A stretch of 15,758 nt of DNA from an uncultured Verrucomicrobiae bacterium. GTDB taxonomy: Bacteria > Verrucomicrobiota > Verrucomicrobiia > Palsa-1439. Shown piece after piece: positions 14,518-15,758 of the stretch. The notes beneath the pieces were generated by a model. The model worked only from the letters and a program-made list of their open reading frames with translations. It did not search any database and was not told the origin of the DNA. The translations under genes and the position numbers were made by a program. The first letter of the stretch is position 1. Every line of letters begins with the position of its first letter. The stretch lies in the NCBI GenBank assembly GCA_937927265.1, contig CALBCO010000227.1:1-15758 (forward strand), written 5' to 3'.

Positions 14518-15758
14518 GGTTGTGGGGTTCCTTTCATTGTAATCCGTAGGTCACCGTCCACGATTCGCACATCGAGCGGCAGGAGACCGAGTTTGCTGCG
14601 AAACGGCGCAGTGGGGTCGGTGCCGAACATCGTCGCCCACCACTGGCCGGCCTTGTCCTGAAAGACCGCGCCGTGGCCGCCATGCGGCACCGCCACGCGC
14701 CCCCGCGTGTACGGCCCCGTCACTTTGTCCGCCCAGCAATACACGAAATCATACGTGGCGATCTTATGGAAATCCTTCTTGGCCTTGCGTTCTTCCTCCT
14801 CCTCGCCGTTGAGCGTGGTGTACCAGAAAACATACTTACCGGCCATTTTCGTCAGATAACCGCCTTCATGCCCGAGGATGCTGCCATCCGCCGGGCCGAT
14901 GACAAACGGTTTGCCGTCAAACCCGCGCAAATCCTCTTTCATCTTCACCAACTGGGTCGGGCCGAATCCGAGGTGCATATAAACAGTGCCGTCGTCATCC
15001 GCGAACAACGACGGGTCGCCGGCCCACGTGTGCAATCGTCCCCCCCAATCTTCATACGGCCCCTCAGGTTTACCAGATGTGCTCCGCAATAAACCGACTC
15101 CGCCGCCAAACATGCAGAACGGAATATAGTAGTGGCCCTTGATGTAATGCAGCTCCGGCGCCCAGAAATCGTGCACCGGCTGCGCGACGGCGCTGGATTG
15201 GAAAGGTTTGCTCGTCCACTCGGTTTGGTCCACGTACCAGATGACGCCATGCTCGTCGCCGAGCGCGGTCCAGTTTTTCAGATCGGGTGACCGCCAGAGC
15301 CGGCAGCCCGGTGCGCGTAATCCTGCTTTGCCCGTCGTTCCTGTCAGGTAGTACTGGCCGTCGGGCGCCAGCAGGATTTGCGGGTCGCGCAAACCACCAT
15401 AATCGCCCGGCAACTCAATCGGCCGCACTCGGGTGACCGGCAACCCTTCAACAATGGTTGGGCGCATCAGCGCGAGATGTTTCAGAAACCCGTCATCCAC
15501 CAACGGTACAATTCCCGCCCGATCCTGAAACACCGCCTGCGGGTCGCCGCCAAAGCTGCTCAACAATTCGCCTTTCGGCCCGTAAAAGAGCGTGACTTGT
15601 CCGCCGTGCGGAATCATCAACCGCCGCGGACCGTACGGACCGTACACAGAGTTGGCCTCAGCCACAAACGTATCGCGGCAAGCCGCGCCGAGCCGGGGAG
15701 TAATGTCAGTGGCAACTAGATGGTACCGTCCCGCGTGTTTGAACAAAAACGCACCGCG
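14514..15758 (-). CDS. GH43-like beta-propeller glycosidase, 5' end outside window
   Basis: The frame is open to the right edge (GAFLFKHAGRYHL precedes any credible start), so 414 C-terminal residues are visible. All three GH43 catalytic positions are present: base Asp in GGLRDPQ (codon 15384-15386), pKa-modulating Asp in WAGDPSLF (15015-15017) and acid Glu in HEGGYLTK (14865-14867). The blade motif WAPELHYIKGHYYIPF corresponds to the usual WAPD/E segment. The family typically removes arabinose, xylose or galactose residues. The first 85 residues look like the closing blade of a second, upstream propeller: GPYGPRRLMIPHGGQVTLF parallels GPYTRGRVAVPHGGHGAVF near the end. So the full protein probably has two GH43-like domains in tandem. 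It is the first visible gene of the operon and overlaps the mutarotase gene by 4 bases. Export cannot be judged. Confidence 0.88.
   Translation of the reverse strand, partial: RGAFLFKHAGRYHLVATDITPRLGAACRDTFVAEANSVYGPYGPRRLMIPHGGQVTLFYGPKGELLSSFGGDPQAVFQDRAGIVPLVDDGFLKHLALMRPTIVEGLPVTRVRPIELPGDYGGLRDPQILLAPDGQYYLTGTTGKAGLRAPGCRLWRSPDLKNWTALGDEHGVIWYVDQTEWTSKPFQSSAVAQPVHDFWAPELHYIKGHYYIPFCMFGGGVGLLRSTSGKPEGPYEDWGGRLHTWAGDPSLFADDDGTVYMHLGFGPTQLVKMKEDLRGFDGKPFVIGPADGSILGHEGGYLTKMAGKYVFWYTTLNGEEEEERKAKKDFHKIATYDFVYCWADKVTGPYTRGRVAVPHGGHGAVFQDKAGQWWATMFGTDPTAPFRSKLGLLPLDVRIVDGDLRITMKGTPQP

Noticed and set aside
13486..14661. Plus-strand open frame of 391 codons
   Set aside because: Antisense across the mutarotase gene and the ends of both its neighbours; no recognisable domain.
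1..15758. SusC/SusD pair, CRISPR array, tRNA or rRNA genes, integrase or transposase
   Set aside because: None of their characteristic motifs or structures was seen, so the locus is not a classical Bacteroidetes-type utilisation locus and shows no intact mobile element.

Overview
The window looks like part of a polysaccharide-degradation locus from a free-living bacterium, most likely Verrucomicrobiota or a close PVC relative. That placement is an inference from four things: two sulfatases beside glycosidases, a GPH-type sugar symporter with no SusC/SusD pair, a giant multidomain secreted protease, and a GC-rich intergenic repeat built from small hairpins. No marker gene is present to confirm it. 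No tRNA, rRNA, CRISPR array, transposase or integrase was seen.

Layout, left to right. Positions 1-5606 (minus) hold 1868 codons of a subtilisin-family (S8) protease whose C-terminus lies beyond the left edge. Positions 5774-7194 (minus) encode a GPH/MFS sugar:cation symporter broken by one missing base in a T tract. Positions 7195-7557 are non-coding and carry a head-to-head hairpin repeat. Positions 7558-8886 (minus) are the remains of a glycosidase: an N-terminal beta-sandwich and the C-terminal half of an alpha/alpha-barrel in different frames. Positions 8912-9889 (minus) encode an uncharacterised conserved protein. A 55-base divergent intergenic region with a sigma70-like promoter leads to a sulfatase without signal peptide at 9945-11534 (plus). 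Positions 11535-11990 are non-coding with inverted repeats. Positions 11991-15758 (minus) form an operon read GH43-like glycosidase (5' end cut by the window), hexose-6-phosphate mutarotase-like epimerase (4-base overlap), then an exported sulfatase.

Inferred joint role: uptake and breakdown of a sulfated glycan. The exported sulfatase would remove sulfate outside the cytoplasm. The GPH symporter would import small sugars. The leaderless sulfatase, the glycosidases and the mutarotase would finish the work. The substrate cannot be read from the sequence. Two of the nine protein-coding loci, both in the minus-strand cluster 5774-8886, have disrupted frames, so that half is either decaying or affected by consensus errors.

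The most unusual feature is the protease. A PA domain sits before the catalytic Asp rather than between His and Ser. Its C-terminal region contains two beta-sandwich domains, each apparently split by a roughly 260-residue propeller-like insert.
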